Positions 9,235 to 18,305 of a stretch of 64,000 bases of DNA are shown here, one piece after another. This DNA comes from Aphanothece sp. CMT-3BRIN-NPC111 (GTDB taxonomy: Bacteria; Cyanobacteriota; Cyanobacteriia; Cyanobacteriales; JAHHGU01), in assembly GCA_019359765.1 (NCBI GenBank), contig JAHHGU010000012.1, positions 62,001 to 126,000 of the forward strand, given 5' to 3'. Below the pieces are notes generated by a model that saw only the letters and a list, made by a program, of their open reading frames with translations, did no database searches and was not told the origin of the DNA. The first letter of the stretch is position 1. Every line of letters begins with the position of its first letter. The translations under genes were made by a program, and so were the position numbers.

Positions 9235-10260
9235 ATGAATTTTTTGAAAACGGTTGATGCCAAATTATTTCATACTGAAATTCCGGCAAAACCAATGGGC
9301 AAATATGCTCATTTTATAACTATTCGTGTCACCGAGTCTTACCCACTGTTTCAAACTGATGGTGAACTTAACAAGGCAAGGGTACGCGCTGGGATTCAAT
9401 CTAAGGAAACAATTAGCCGTTTAGCACTTTTTAAACGCAAGCAGTCTACCCCAGAGCGTCTTACAGGTCGGGAATTGCTACGCAACTACCAAATTGGTGA
9501 CTGGGAGAAATGCGACTACAACGTAGATTTCAGCAAAACTACGCCTGATTGTATTCTTTATGGTTTTGCTATTGGTGATTCTGGTTCTGAGAAGTCCAAA
9601 GTAGTAGTAGATACTGCGTATTCAATCACACCTTTTGATGATTCTCACTTAAACTTCACGCTCAATGCTCCTTTTGAAAACGGTACGATGAGCCGTCAGG
9701 GAGAAGTCACCAGCCGCATTAACAGCCAAGACCATATTTTGCCTCAAGTCTTTTTCCCTAGCATTGTGACGCTGAAAGACCCCACTGAAGCTGGATTTCT
9801 CTACGTTTTCAACAACATTTTACGCACGCGGCACTATGGGGCGCAAACAACACGTACTGGTCGAGTTCGTAATGAATTAATTGGGGTTGTTTTTGCTGAT
9901 GGCGAAATTGTTAGTAATCTTCTCTGGACGCAAAAGATATATGACCTAATGAGCAGCGCGAAACCGAAGCCTCAAATCAACCCTCCCGATCCTCTTGATG
10001 AAGATGAGGTTCGGACTGCTGCCACACGGGCAATTATTGAACTTATGGCTCAAGAGTACATTTCTCATACCGATCTAATAGACGAATCTTTCACCCCTCT
10101 GTTGAATGAGGTTAAGTCAATCACCAGTGACGAAACTAAACTTAAAGCCATGTTGAATCAAGCAAATGCTGAATCATCTGCTTATGCGAAGAAATATGTG
10201 CTAAAGCAAGCTGAAAAAGGCAAGAAAGGTAAAAAGGCTGCTGTAACGGAGCCAGTCTAA
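9235..10260 (+). CDS. csc2: Type I-D backbone subunit Csc2 (Cas7d)
   Basis: A 341-residue Cas7-family RAMP that forms the repeated crRNA-binding backbone of the type I-D complex. Recognisable family segments are the N-terminal KTVDAKLFHTEIP, the glycine-containing region RTRHYGAQTTRTGRV and the basic C-terminal tail (KKAA). ATG 9235 follows GGAG at about 9223-9226. The gene follows cas10d by 50 nt and its stop shares one base with the csc1 start (TAATG), which indicates translational coupling. Confidence 0.93.
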   Translation: MNFLKTVDAKLFHTEIPAKPMGKYAHFITIRVTESYPLFQTDGELNKARVRAGIQSKETISRLALFKRKQSTPERLTGRELLRNYQIGDWEKCDYNVDFSKTTPDCILYGFAIGDSGSEKSKVVVDTAYSITPFDDSHLNFTLNAPFENGTMSRQGEVTSRINSQDHILPQVFFPSIVTLKDPTEAGFLYVFNNILRTRHYGAQTTRTGRVRNELIGVVFADGEIVSNLLWTQKIYDLMSSAKPKPQINPPDPLDEDEVRTAATRAIIELMAQEYISHTDLIDESFTPLLNEVKSITSDETKLKAMLNQANAESSAYAKKYVLKQAEKGKKGKKAAVTEPV

Positions 10261-10976
10261 TGACTGTAATTTACCGCTGTCAGATAGAGTTGCATGACAG
10301 CCTGTACTATGCAACTCGTGAGATTGGGCGACTATATGAAACAGAGCCAGTAATTCACAATTATGCTCTCTGCTATGCGCTGGGGTTAGTGGATAGCGAA
10401 GTTTACTCTACTCGTGTTCCTGAAGAGCATTCTTACCGCTACTTCTGTCCAGAACAAGTTCCCAAGTATGAGGAGCATTTAACGCCTCTTAATCAACAGG
10501 GAATTTATGTTACACCAGCGCGATCGCTCTCCCATACCGCAGTTCTCAACACTTGGAAGTATGCTAACAACAACTATCACGTTGAGATGGAGAAAACGCA
10601 GAAGAATATACCCAGTTTTGGCAGAGCGAAAGAAATTGCCCCAGAAAGCAAATTTGAGTTTTTCATAATTTCTAAAAATTCTCTCACAGAAAAGCCTCTA
10701 AAACTGCCCAAGTGGATTCGCCTGGGTAAGTGGATGAGTAAAGCCGAAGTAGAGATTGTGGAAACTCAGCAGGTAAAAGGCTCAACTACTGAAAAAGAAT
10801 TCACCTTTCCCTATTCCCTTAATCCTTTAGATGTGATGTTCTCACATCAAGTAATTAGTTACGACGTAGTTAATATGCCCCCGGTTAGCCTCATCCAAAA
10901 TGTCAAAATGCGAGGGCAATACTACGAGTTTGACAAGATAACAATCCCTGTGATGCAGTACCGCTTCAGGGGTTGA
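10260..10976 (+). CDS. csc1: Type I-D subunit Csc1 (Cas5d)
   Basis: A 238-residue Cas5-family RAMP that binds the 5' handle of the crRNA and links the backbone to Cas10d. The N-terminus IYRCQIELHDSLYYATREIG and the conserved YALCYALGLV are typical of Csc1. ATG 10260 overlaps the csc2 stop by one base. It ends 41 nt before cas6. Confidence 0.92.
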   Translation: MTVIYRCQIELHDSLYYATREIGRLYETEPVIHNYALCYALGLVDSEVYSTRVPEEHSYRYFCPEQVPKYEEHLTPLNQQGIYVTPARSLSHTAVLNTWKYANNNYHVEMEKTQKNIPSFGRAKEIAPESKFEFFIISKNSLTEKPLKLPKWIRLGKWMSKAEVEIVETQQVKGSTTEKEFTFPYSLNPLDVMFSHQVISYDVVNMPPVSLIQNVKMRGQYYEFDKITIPVMQYRFRG

Positions 10977-11017
10977 ACATTGGTTAAACTGCATGAAATT
11001 GCTGCATAGAGGTAGAG

Positions 11018-11866
11018 ATGCCCCATAGCTTAGTTCTTAACCTACTCCCCCAGTCGCCAATTCCGCCCCAGTTTTTGACCGGAAGACATTTACACGCCTT
11101 GTTTCTCACACTTGTCAGCTATGTAGACCGGGATTTGGGCGACTACCTCCATCACGGCACAGCTGACAAAGCATTTACCCTTAGTCCCCTGCAAATGCGC
11201 TTCCATCCCAAGCGTATTGGACTGCCAGACTCTACCCTGCAATGGGAACACAAAACAATCATCCCTGCTGGTACTCCTTGCTGGTGGCGCATCTCCCTAC
11301 TAGACGACACCTTATTTAGCAAACTTACTCAGTTGTGGCTAAATCTTAACCCATATCATCCCTGGCATCTTGGCCCAGCGGACTTGCTGATAGCCAGCAT
11401 CCAGGGCACCCCCCAATCTACTCAACCTTGGGCAAATGCTAGCACCTATGCTCAATTGTACGAACAGGCTTCAGATAGCGATCGCATTTTTACCTTCAGC
11501 TTTGCCACCCCCGCCGCTTTCCGACAAGGGCAGTATGATACCGCCCTTCCTACCAGAGAGTGTGTATTCAACAGTCTTCTCAATCGCTGGAATAAATACA
11601 GCGGTATTGAGTTATCCAATATTCCCATAGAGTCAATCTTTCCCAGTTTTTTCAATCTTAGGACTGAAATATTAGCTGACTCCCGCAGCAAGTTCATTGG
11701 CTGTGTAGGAGAAATTAGTTATCGCCTGATGGGAATTGTGGAACCGCTGCAAATAAAACAAATCAATGCTTTGGCTGACTTTTCTTTGTATGCGGGTATT
11801 GGACGAAAAACACCAATGGGTATGGGTATGGTAAGACGACTGAAATATATGAGTTATAGCAATTAG
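11018..11866 (+). CDS. cas6: CRISPR pre-crRNA endoribonuclease Cas6
   Basis: A 282-residue RAMP endonuclease that cuts each CRISPR repeat to release crRNAs. The C-terminal glycine-rich loop GIGRKTPMGMGMVRR is the Cas6 signature, and the N-terminal half has the ferredoxin-like features with FLTGRHLHALFL. Histidines at H29 and H32 are candidate catalytic residues. It probably acts 3' of the repeat hairpin (stem AATCCCT/AGGGATT), leaving an 8-nt ATTGAAAC handle. GAGG precedes the ATG at 11018. About 180 nt separate it from cas4. Confidence 0.9.
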   Translation: MPHSLVLNLLPQSPIPPQFLTGRHLHALFLTLVSYVDRDLGDYLHHGTADKAFTLSPLQMRFHPKRIGLPDSTLQWEHKTIIPAGTPCWWRISLLDDTLFSKLTQLWLNLNPYHPWHLGPADLLIASIQGTPQSTQPWANASTYAQLYEQASDSDRIFTFSFATPAAFRQGQYDTALPTRECVFNSLLNRWNKYSGIELSNIPIESIFPSFFNLRTEILADSRSKFIGCVGEISYRLMGIVEPLQIKQINALADFSLYAGIGRKTPMGMGMVRRLKYMSYSN

Positions 11867-12045
11867 CAATTAGCGATTAGCTAATTACAGTTATAGCAGC
11901 AAGAAAGGGCGTGCATGGGGGGAAGTCGATTATCCTCACCATTATGTCAACTGCTATAAATTTCTAATAGAGATTGAAGCCAAAGCGCTGTATGCCCCGA
12001 TTAACCTAATGATTGAAAAGTTAAACTTTTTTCTTCAACTAATTT

Positions 12046-12639
12046 ATGAATGACATCGACTATATCCCCATTGCTGCCTTGAACCAATATTCCTACTGTC
12101 CTCATCGGTGTTGGCGGATGTTCTGCGCTGGTGAATTCGCCGATAATCAATACACAACTGAGGGCACGGATCTACACGATCGCGTCCATACTTTCTCAGA
12201 AGGACATCAAGAAGAAACTTGGCAAATTCGGGCTATTTGGCTCAAATCAGAACGTTACCAACTGATCGGGAAATCGGATTTGATTGAAGCTGTTGCAAAT
12301 CGCCTCTATCCAGTTGAGTACAAGCGGGGACAAAAAGGCGAATGGGATAACGATGAGTTGCAAGTTTGCGGCCAAGCTTTATGTCTGGAAGAGATGTCAG
12401 GGCAAAGCGTTACTCAAGGCTATATATACTACGCCCACTCGCACCAACGCCAACTGGTAGAGATTTCTGCGGAGTTGCGGGAAAGTGCGATCGCCACTAT
12501 CCAAGCTGTCAAAACTTTGTTGGAAACAGGAGAAATGCCAAAAGCTGTTTACAGCCAACGCTGTAAAGGATGCAGTCTTTACTCTCAATGTTTGCCCCAA
12601 GCCACTGATAAAGTAGGGCGTTATCAAGAAGCCAACTAA
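12046..12639 (+). CDS. cas4: CRISPR adaptation nuclease Cas4
   Basis: A 197-residue RecB-like nuclease used in spacer acquisition for PAM selection and end trimming. The iron-sulfur cysteines are visible at the N-terminus (YCPHRC, Cys18 and Cys22 region) and the C-terminus (RCKGCSLYSQC). The RecB core has the acidic residue of GKSDLIEA and the ExK motif in PVEYKRG. It begins a probable adaptation sub-operon cas4-cas1-cas2, separated from cas6 by a 179-nt gap. Confidence 0.93.
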   Translation: MNDIDYIPIAALNQYSYCPHRCWRMFCAGEFADNQYTTEGTDLHDRVHTFSEGHQEETWQIRAIWLKSERYQLIGKSDLIEAVANRLYPVEYKRGQKGEWDNDELQVCGQALCLEEMSGQSVTQGYIYYAHSHQRQLVEISAELRESAIATIQAVKTLLETGEMPKAVYSQRCKGCSLYSQCLPQATDKVGRYQEAN

Positions 12640-12659
12640 ATCAAGAGGAGAATTTGATC

Positions 12660-13664
12660 GTGGGAACAGTTTACATTACAGAACCAGATGCTTTCATCGG
12701 TAAATTAGATGAACGCCTCAGCGTCAAAGCTAATAAACAAACCCTTTTGGATGTGCCGCTGATTAAAGTTGATGGTGTCGTTGTTCTGGGACGTGCTACT
12801 GTCTCGCCTGCGGCTATCTCTGAACTTTTAGAACGCCACATTCCTTTAAGTTTCCTCACAGGTACAGGTAAATATTTAGGTAGGTTAGAGCCAGAAATGA
12901 CTAAAAATATATTTGTGCGAAAAGCGCAGTGGCAAGCAGCTGGAGAATCTGAACAAGCAATTCATGTGGTGCAAGGTTTCGTCAGGGGGAAACTAAAAAA
13001 TTACCGCAATACCCTGCTGCGTCGAGAACGGGAATGTTCTCAGCTTAATCTAAAATCAAGTATCGCTCATTTAGAGCAAGCTATCGCTCCTATTGATAAA
13101 ACTACTAACGTTAATTCCCTCCGAGGTTTAGAAGGTTCAGGAAGTGCGGCTTATTTTGGTTGTTTTGACCAGCTGATAAAAGGCTCAGAATTTCAGTTTG
13201 AGGCTAGACGCCGCCGTCCTCCAACTGACCCTGTTAATGCTTTATTAAGTTTTGGATATTCTTTGCTATGCCACGATGTACAAAGTGCAGTGAATATCGT
13301 GGGGTTTGACCCTTATCTAGGTTATCTGCACGTTGAACGTTACGGTAGACCTTCCCTAGCTTTGGATTTAATGGAAGAATTTCGCCCTCTGATAGTGGAT
13401 GCGGTGGTGCTATCAGCAATGAATAAGCGATCGCTCACACCATCTGATTTTACTACTGAACCGCTGAGTAATGCTGTGAAACTTACTAAGGAAGGGTTGC
13501 GGGCATTCTTGCGGTTGTACGAACAGAAAAAACAATCCAAGTTCAAGCATCCGGTAATGGGGCGTCAGTGTACCTACCAGGAAGCCTTAGAAGTTCAGGC
13601 GCGACTGGTAGCAAAGTATCTCATGGGTGAAATCGAAAAATATCCGCCCTTGGTTTTGAAGTAA
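12660..13664 (+). CDS. cas1: CRISPR integrase Cas1
   Basis: Cas1 is the catalytic subunit of the spacer integrase. I choose GTG 12660 (334 residues, MGTVYITEPDAFIGK) because AGAGGAG lies 9 nt upstream; the in-frame TTG at 12654 would leave only 3 nt. Conserved elements are GLEGSGSAAYFGCF with the metal-binding Glu, the later His of GYLHVERYGRPSLALDLMEE and the acidic residues in the LMEEFRPLIVD helix. It follows cas4 by about 20 nt and precedes cas2 by 22 nt. Confidence 0.93.
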   Translation: MGTVYITEPDAFIGKLDERLSVKANKQTLLDVPLIKVDGVVVLGRATVSPAAISELLERHIPLSFLTGTGKYLGRLEPEMTKNIFVRKAQWQAAGESEQAIHVVQGFVRGKLKNYRNTLLRRERECSQLNLKSSIAHLEQAIAPIDKTTNVNSLRGLEGSGSAAYFGCFDQLIKGSEFQFEARRRRPPTDPVNALLSFGYSLLCHDVQSAVNIVGFDPYLGYLHVERYGRPSLALDLMEEFRPLIVDAVVLSAMNKRSLTPSDFTTEPLSNAVKLTKEGLRAFLRLYEQKKQSKFKHPVMGRQCTYQEALEVQARLVAKYLMGEIEKYPPLVLK

Positions 13665-13686
13665 GTATCTAGAACCGAGAGATACT

Positions 13687-13974
13687 ATGTATGTTGTTGT
13701 TAGTTACGACATTTCAGAAGATAAGCGTCGTACCAAGATTCACTCGATTCTTAAGTCTTATGGGCAGTGGGTGCAGCTGAGTATATTTGAGTGTAACCTT
13801 ACCGATACTCAGTATGCCAAATTGCGATCGCGCCTCAGTAAACAAATTAAACCGGATCGAGATAGTATCCGCTTTTACTTCCTCTGTGGCTGCTGTCAGG
13901 GAAAGGTGGAACGCATCGGCGGGGAAAAGCCTCGCGATGAAACTATCTTTTTTGCCGAAAGCGCGGATGGGTAG
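13687..13974 (+). CDS. cas2: CRISPR-associated Cas2
   Basis: A 95-residue ferredoxin-like protein that forms the Cas1-Cas2 integrase scaffold. The N-terminus MYVVVSYDISEDKRR contains the conserved Asp8, followed by YGQWVQLSIFEC and the C-terminal RFYFLCGCC strand. ATG 13687 has GAGAGAT nearby. It is the last cas gene before the leader and the array. Confidence 0.93.
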   Translation: MYVVVSYDISEDKRRTKIHSILKSYGQWVQLSIFECNLTDTQYAKLRSRLSKQIKPDRDSIRFYFLCGCCQGKVERIGGEKPRDETIFFAESADG

Positions 13975-14210
13975 GTGTTCAGCTAAAGCTGCTTACAAAA
14001 ATGGCTGGAGCGTTTTCTATACAAGGCTTTGACTTCAATAGCAGCGAGTTACCCTTCCGCGCAACTTGTTCTTTCCTTTACTACCGGGCGTTAACGCTAA
14101 AAAACTCTTTCGACTCTGGCGCGATCTACTCATCCCAATGTTATAATTATCTCAATTCGCGCAACTGCACCTTGAAAACTAAATACAGTGGGCTTTTCAG
14201 GCGATCGCCG
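13975..14210 (+). promoter_or_regulatory. CRISPR leader
   Basis: The 236 nt between cas2 and the first repeat have no convincing gene and are in the position of the leader. A perfect TATAAT at 14142-14147 is a plausible -10 element for array transcription, although no clear -35 box is seen 17 nt upstream. The orientation agrees with the repeat polarity, in which the GAAAC end faces the spacers, and with the degenerate last repeat at the far end. Confidence 0.6.
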
Positions 14211-14607
14211 GTTGCAATTCAAACTAATCCCTATTAGGGATTGAAACCTCCTCCAGTTCTGCAAGCTACTGGGTTATCCGTGGTTGCAATTCAAACTAAT
14301 CCCTATTAGGGATTGAAACACTTGCATCGGCTTCTTTATTAAATCTCGTAGCACGTTGCAATTCAAACTAATCCCTATTAGGGATTGAAACTTTATTGAC
14401 TGATGAGGCGGCTATTTCTATGAATGGTTGCAATTCAAACTAATCCCTATTAGGGATTGAAACCTGGCTATGAAGCGCGATCACTGCCCGGTAAATTGTT
14501 GCAATTCAAACTAATCCCTATTAGGGATTGAAACCAAAGGAGAAATTGCTCCTGTATATGAATATCGAGGGTTGCAATTCAAACTAATCCCTATTAGGGA
14601 TTGAATA
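14211..14607 (+). CRISPR. CRISPR array, 6 repeats and 5 spacers
   Basis: Repeats of 37 nt start at 14211, 14283, 14355, 14427, 14498 and 14571. Each begins GTTGCAATTC and ends GGGATTGAAAC, with an internal stem AATCCCT-ATT-AGGGATT that suits Cas6. Spacers are 35, 35, 35, 34 and 36 nt. The first five repeats are identical. The last differs only at its 3' end (GAATA instead of GAAAC), which marks the leader-distal terminus. The array follows a type I-D cas locus and is read in the same direction. Confidence 0.98.
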
Positions 14608-14645
14608 TTTTAGAGAACAAGAATATTGAATTCATAGCAAACAGA

Positions 14646-15215
14646 CTAATTGCTTTGCAGCTTTCTCCAATTTGAGAGTGGAATGTAATCCCCTGTAGCA
14701 ACATCCTGAACAGAAATAGCTGAAGTTTTACCATCTACTCGAAAATCCCAAATCGTAACAATATGGTCAGGATGAGATTCATAAACTTGAACTGTATAGT
14801 AAAGTTGATTAACAGTTGGCAACTCAGACACCATCACCCCAACGGTAACAACGTTGTGAGAGCTATCAGTAATCTCCTTAGCTTTTTGTTGGACTTCAGG
14901 TAGCTGCCAGATTAAGTCACTAGCTGTGTCCTCCGTAAGTTTGGTGAACGGGAGATCCTCTGCTACCAAATCGCCCCAATGTTCGCTTGTATAAAGGTCT
15001 TTAGGAGACGGATAATTAGAATAATTTGCGGATAATAGTCGCGCTGGCGGCTGTCTATATTGATTAGCAGCAGGCGGAAGCGTAGTAATTTGAATCGTAT
15101 TGGCTGCTGCTATGGAATTAGCATGAATTGAGCCAGATGCGAGGGTATTTGAACAGGCGATAAGAATAAATACTATTCCCCCGCCCATCCTAACGGTTAA
15201 ATTTTGAGCATTCAT
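14646..15215 (-). CDS. Putative secreted lipoprotein, unknown function
   Basis: A 189-residue protein starting at ATG 15215 (MNAQNLTVRMGGG); an upstream in-frame start at 15251 would add 12 residues that do not fit a signal sequence. The N-terminus has a hydrophobic stretch ending in LIAC, a good lipobox, so it may be lipid-anchored. The mature part contains a conserved-looking C-terminal region (YYTVQVYESHPDHIVTIWDF). I do not recognise the family. It lies convergent to the CRISPR array, 38 nt from the last repeat. Confidence 0.6.
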   Translation of the reverse strand: MNAQNLTVRMGGGIVFILIACSNTLASGSIHANSIAAANTIQITTLPPAANQYRQPPARLLSANYSNYPSPKDLYTSEHWGDLVAEDLPFTKLTEDTASDLIWQLPEVQQKAKEITDSSHNVVTVGVMVSELPTVNQLYYTVQVYESHPDHIVTIWDFRVDGKTSAISVQDVATGDYIPLSNWRKLQSN

Positions 15216-15288
15216 TGATTTGCACTTAAATTCAAGCCTGCCGAGTGACATTTATTGATCTACCTTTGCCGATCGCACTTTTAGGAGT

Positions 15289-16332
15289 TTATAGAGAAAT
15301 GCCTGGCCAGCTATCAATTGGCTGCGTTGATTTGACAATGTGCATCCCCGCATCAGCAAAACGGCTGAAAGCAGCATCACCTTGGTCGGTGAAGTCCACG
15401 ACGCCAGGAACCACAACCGCTGAGGTGCAATCTTCCAGGAGATATACTTTCTTAGCTAGTTGTGGGTCTTGCGCCCTAATTTCCGTCAGCAAGTCGTCAA
15501 TTGTCCAGGCAACGCAGTGACTTTTAGCTTGACCAGCAATAATAACTACATCAAAATTCAGCAGTTTCTGGATAAAACTGCTATTTTTCTGAGCAATAGG
15601 ACGACCATCAGCACCTTCTAAGACTTCTGGACGCAGAACAGAATAATTTTCAGTCAGGGGGTTGCTGCCTTTAATTTCAAACAAGCTTTGGCTGTTCCGG
15701 GCTATGTTGTGGAAGAAAATTGCTTCCTCAACAGCTGAAACCAAGGCGTGACCGATGCCCCCTAGCATGGCATGATAAGGCCATACAGTCAGCGGGTATT
15801 TCCCATCGTCAGTTAACTTCTGGACGTAATGCAGGGCGTGTTTTTGGAGGTCTGAGTAGTTACCATCGGCAATGCTGTAAGCAACGGCTGGGTTGACTTT
15901 CCAAGTTCCTTTCTGCACATCTTCCAGGGTGATGAGAGTGGCAGCGGGGACAGGGTGAACACCTGCATCATTAACCCAAAAGACGGGATGGAAGATTTGC
16001 ATAGCGGTGTGGGTGTCCATTGTGGGCGCGATCGCACTAATCCAACCCAAATTTCGATAAATGAACTCACACAACCGCACGTTGTCATCCACAGCACCCG
16101 TACCGCTGCGACCAGCAACAAATAGTTCAAAGTTAGGAATACAGAAGGTATTCTGAACATCGATCGCCATTAGGCAGATCCGAGTTTTGTCTTTAGCCGC
16201 TGGCTGAATACCATGCCGCTTCGCCCAATTTTCGGCATCATCTGCCCGATCTTGGTAAGTAACTCGCCAGACTTCTCCCACTTTCCGAGGCTCGAAATGG
16301 GCGGGAATTGGTAGTTGTGTTGTTGTACTCAT
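15289..16332 (-). CDS. Isochorismatase/nicotinamidase-family cysteine hydrolase
   Basis: A 347-residue cysteine hydrolase starting at ATG 16332 (MSTTTQLPIP). Catalytic elements of the family are the Asp in LMAIDVQNTFC and the nucleophile Cys in AGQAKSHCVAWT; DTHTAMQIFHPVFW carries residues near the metal or active site. It is longer than a simple nicotinamidase, which is about 200 residues. It is divergent from an NrtR-like regulator with a palindrome between them, so a role in NAD salvage (nicotinamide hydrolysis) is plausible but not proven. Another amide substrate is possible. Confidence 0.8.
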   Translation of the reverse strand: MSTTTQLPIPAHFEPRKVGEVWRVTYQDRADDAENWAKRHGIQPAAKDKTRICLMAIDVQNTFCIPNFELFVAGRSGTGAVDDNVRLCEFIYRNLGWISAIAPTMDTHTAMQIFHPVFWVNDAGVHPVPAATLITLEDVQKGTWKVNPAVAYSIADGNYSDLQKHALHYVQKLTDDGKYPLTVWPYHAMLGGIGHALVSAVEEAIFFHNIARNSQSLFEIKGSNPLTENYSVLRPEVLEGADGRPIAQKNSSFIQKLLNFDVVIIAGQAKSHCVAWTIDDLLTEIRAQDPQLAKKVYLLEDCTSAVVVPGVVDFTDQGDAAFSRFADAGMHIVKSTQPIDSWPGISL

Positions 16333-16359
16333 ATTCTTAGTGTAAGCAATAAACTCACA

Positions 16360-16380
16360 ATAGTGTATAAAATACACTAT
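16360..16380. promoter_or_regulatory. Perfect 9-3-9 palindrome, candidate NrtR operator
   Basis: Arms ATAGTGTAT (16360-16368) and ATACACTAT (16372-16380) are exact reverse complements separated by AAA. The site lies in the 110-nt divergent intergenic region between the hydrolase and the NrtR-like gene. That is where a regulator of both genes would bind, and it is AT-rich like known NrtR boxes. Confidence 0.65.
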
Positions 16381-16442
16381 CTAAATATGAGCGAGAATTT
16401 ACACTCAACAGTTCTACTTCAGCCAAAGCCGCGATCGCTACC

Positions 16443-17135
16443 ATGACCTACACCTACAAATTCCCCAGACCTAACCTCAGCGTCGATTGTGTGGTCTTCG
16501 GATTGGATGAAGAAAACTTACTTAAAATCATGCTAATTCAACGGAATCTGCCCCCTTTTAAAGGTCAATGGGCGCTTCCAGGAGGATTTGTGCGCGTTGG
16601 CGAAACCCTAGAAGAAGCCGCCTTAAGGGAACTGCGGGAAGAAACGGGGATAGCCAAGGTATTTCTAGAACAGATGTATACATTTGGTGAAGTTAACCGC
16701 GACCCGCGCGAACGGGTAGTAACAGTGGCTTATTACGCCTTAATCAATTTATGGGAATACCAAATTCAGGCAGCGACAGACGCCCGTGATGCAGGTTGGT
16801 TTCTAGTGAATCAGCTGCCCCCACTAGCCTTCGATCACGACAAGATTGTGCAGGTGGCGCTAAATCGGCTGAAGGGGAAAGTACGGTATGAACCAATCGG
16901 GTTTGAACTATTGCCGAAAAAATTTACCCTTTCCCAACTGCAAAAGCTTTACGAAACCGTTTTAGATCAACAGTTAGATAAACGCAATTTCCGTAAGAAA
17001 ATTCTTAAGATGAATCTTTTAGTGGAACTGGAGGAGTTTCAGAAAGATGTCTCCCATCGAGCAGGTAGGCTATACCAATTTGATGAACAGAAGTATCTAC
17101 AACTAAAGGAAAAAGGATTTAATTTTGAAATTTAA
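16443..17135 (+). CDS. nrtR: NrtR-like Nudix transcriptional regulator
   Basis: A 230-residue protein with an N-terminal Nudix domain and a C-terminal winged helix, the layout of NrtR, the repressor of NAD biosynthesis and salvage genes that responds to ADP-ribose. The Nudix box is intact (GFVRVGE, then RELREETG), so hydrolase activity may remain. The C-terminal segment [16 protein letters not shown] followed by [10 protein letters not shown] is typical of the NrtR DNA-binding domain. The neighbouring hydrolase and the palindrome support a regulator role. A plain Nudix hydrolase is the alternative. Confidence 0.75.
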   Translation: MTYTYKFPRPNLSVDCVVFGLDEENLLKIMLIQRNLPPFKGQWALPGGFVRVGETLEEAALRELREETGIAKVFLEQMYTFGEVNRDPRERVVTVAYYALINLWEYQIQAATDARDAGWFLVNQLPPLAFDHDKIVQVALNRLKGKVRYEPIGFELLPKKFTLSQLQKLYETVLDQQLDKRNFRKKILKMNLLVELEEFQKDVSHRAGRLYQFDEQKYLQLKEKGFNFEI

Positions 17136-17168
17136 AGTGCGAGGGTTTAGGAACTTATAATATTAGCT

Positions 17169-18008
17169 TTATCGCCCCGCCCCATTCCCTAGTATCTCTC
17201 CCATTTGCGGTGCGGTAATACGACGATAGCGCGCCAGTACCCCCTGATAAATTCCATAGGCGACTAAACCGAGGGCAACCACACCCAGAAGCCAAGCACC
17301 GTAAGGCTGCTGCAATAACTTATCTAGTGCGCCATCGAGTCCTTGCGCTTCCTTAGCGTTAGAGTGACGTCCTGCCTGGATGAGCAAGAAGCCGATAACG
17401 ACGAAAACAACACCCCGCGCTCCCAGACCAAATCGGCCAAGGCGCGTCGCCCATGTTTTCTCTGTATTGCTCATCTGGTTCAATTTGAGGTTTTTACGGA
17501 ATTTGGCACTATATGCTTCGTAAAACTGATAGAAACCCATGCCAATGGTCGCCGCTCCCACTGCCCCCACTAGCCATTGACCAAACGGCTGTGCAAGCAA
17601 GCGTGCCGTCCAGTCTTGTGTAGAATTACTACTACCGCCGCCTCCTGAACCAAGGATAATTTTAACAGCACTAAAGGCAAGACCTGCATAGATCAGACCA
17701 GTGGCTCCATAACCAACTCGCTGTAAAATTCCCTTCGCATCCGTACCTTTTTTCTCAGGATCTTTGATTGCCTGTACAAAAAGCCACAGCACATATCCCA
17801 GCAGTCCAATAGCAACTAAAGCCAACAAGAACTTTCCGAAGGGCTGCGTCACAATTGTCTGTAGAGCGCCTTTGGTGTCAGTCGTTTTGCCCCCCCTACC
17901 AAACGCTACCTGCGTCGCCAGTACGCCAACGATCGCGTAGACTATCCCTTTTGCGGCATAGCCAAACCGCGCCAACCGCTCAACCCACCCGTCATGTTCC
18001 TGTGTCAT
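17169..18008 (-). CDS. DUF1206 membrane protein
   Basis: A 279-residue integral membrane protein made of three repeats of a two-helix unit, each beginning like RFGYAAKGIVYAIVG, RVGYGATGLIYAGLA or RFGLGARGVVFVVIG. A QPFGxxLL turn follows each. This is the DUF1206 layout with about six transmembrane helices. Function is unknown. It stands alone on the minus strand, with about 300 nt to the symporter gene upstream. Confidence 0.85.
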   Translation of the reverse strand: MTQEHDGWVERLARFGYAAKGIVYAIVGVLATQVAFGRGGKTTDTKGALQTIVTQPFGKFLLALVAIGLLGYVLWLFVQAIKDPEKKGTDAKGILQRVGYGATGLIYAGLAFSAVKIILGSGGGGSSNSTQDWTARLLAQPFGQWLVGAVGAATIGMGFYQFYEAYSAKFRKNLKLNQMSNTEKTWATRLGRFGLGARGVVFVVIGFLLIQAGRHSNAKEAQGLDGALDKLLQQPYGAWLLGVVALGLVAYGIYQGVLARYRRITAPQMGEILGNGAGR

Positions 18009-18220
18009 AGAATTTGGGTGACATTATGCCAACCCTTTACAGATCCTAAGCAAGAAAATTTTAGGAAACAACCCGACTCTCAAGTTAGGAAGCCTAAAAC
18101 TACTCAAGCGCAAAACAAATGGTATGCCCTGGTTGCCATTACGCAGGAAGTTCCTGACGTAAAATCGACAAAACGAGTTGGTGTAGACAGAGGACAAACT
18201 GCCATACCAATTAGCCCCAG

Positions 18221-18264
18221 GAACACTATCCCCTCAAGATTTCCTTTTGGAGGGAATAGTGTTC
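18221..18264. terminator. Long hairpin between symporter and DUF1206 genes
   Basis: GAACACTATCCCCTC (from 18221) pairs with GAGGGAATAGTGTTC (to 18264) with one mismatch, a strong stem with a loop of about 14 nt. It lies 42 nt beyond the symporter stop on the minus strand. No clear T-run follows on either strand, so it may be a processing or attenuation structure rather than a simple terminator. The rest of 18009-18305 shows no gene. Confidence 0.4.
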
Positions 18265-18305
18265 TTCTTTGACCCTCATCTACTTTAACTAGCAACTTGG
18301 GTTAA

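Noticed and set aside
17994..18272. Plus-strand frame between DUF1206 and symporter genes
   Set aside because: The translation is low in family-like features and overlaps the DUF1206 start and the strong hairpin at 18221-18264, so it is most likely chance.
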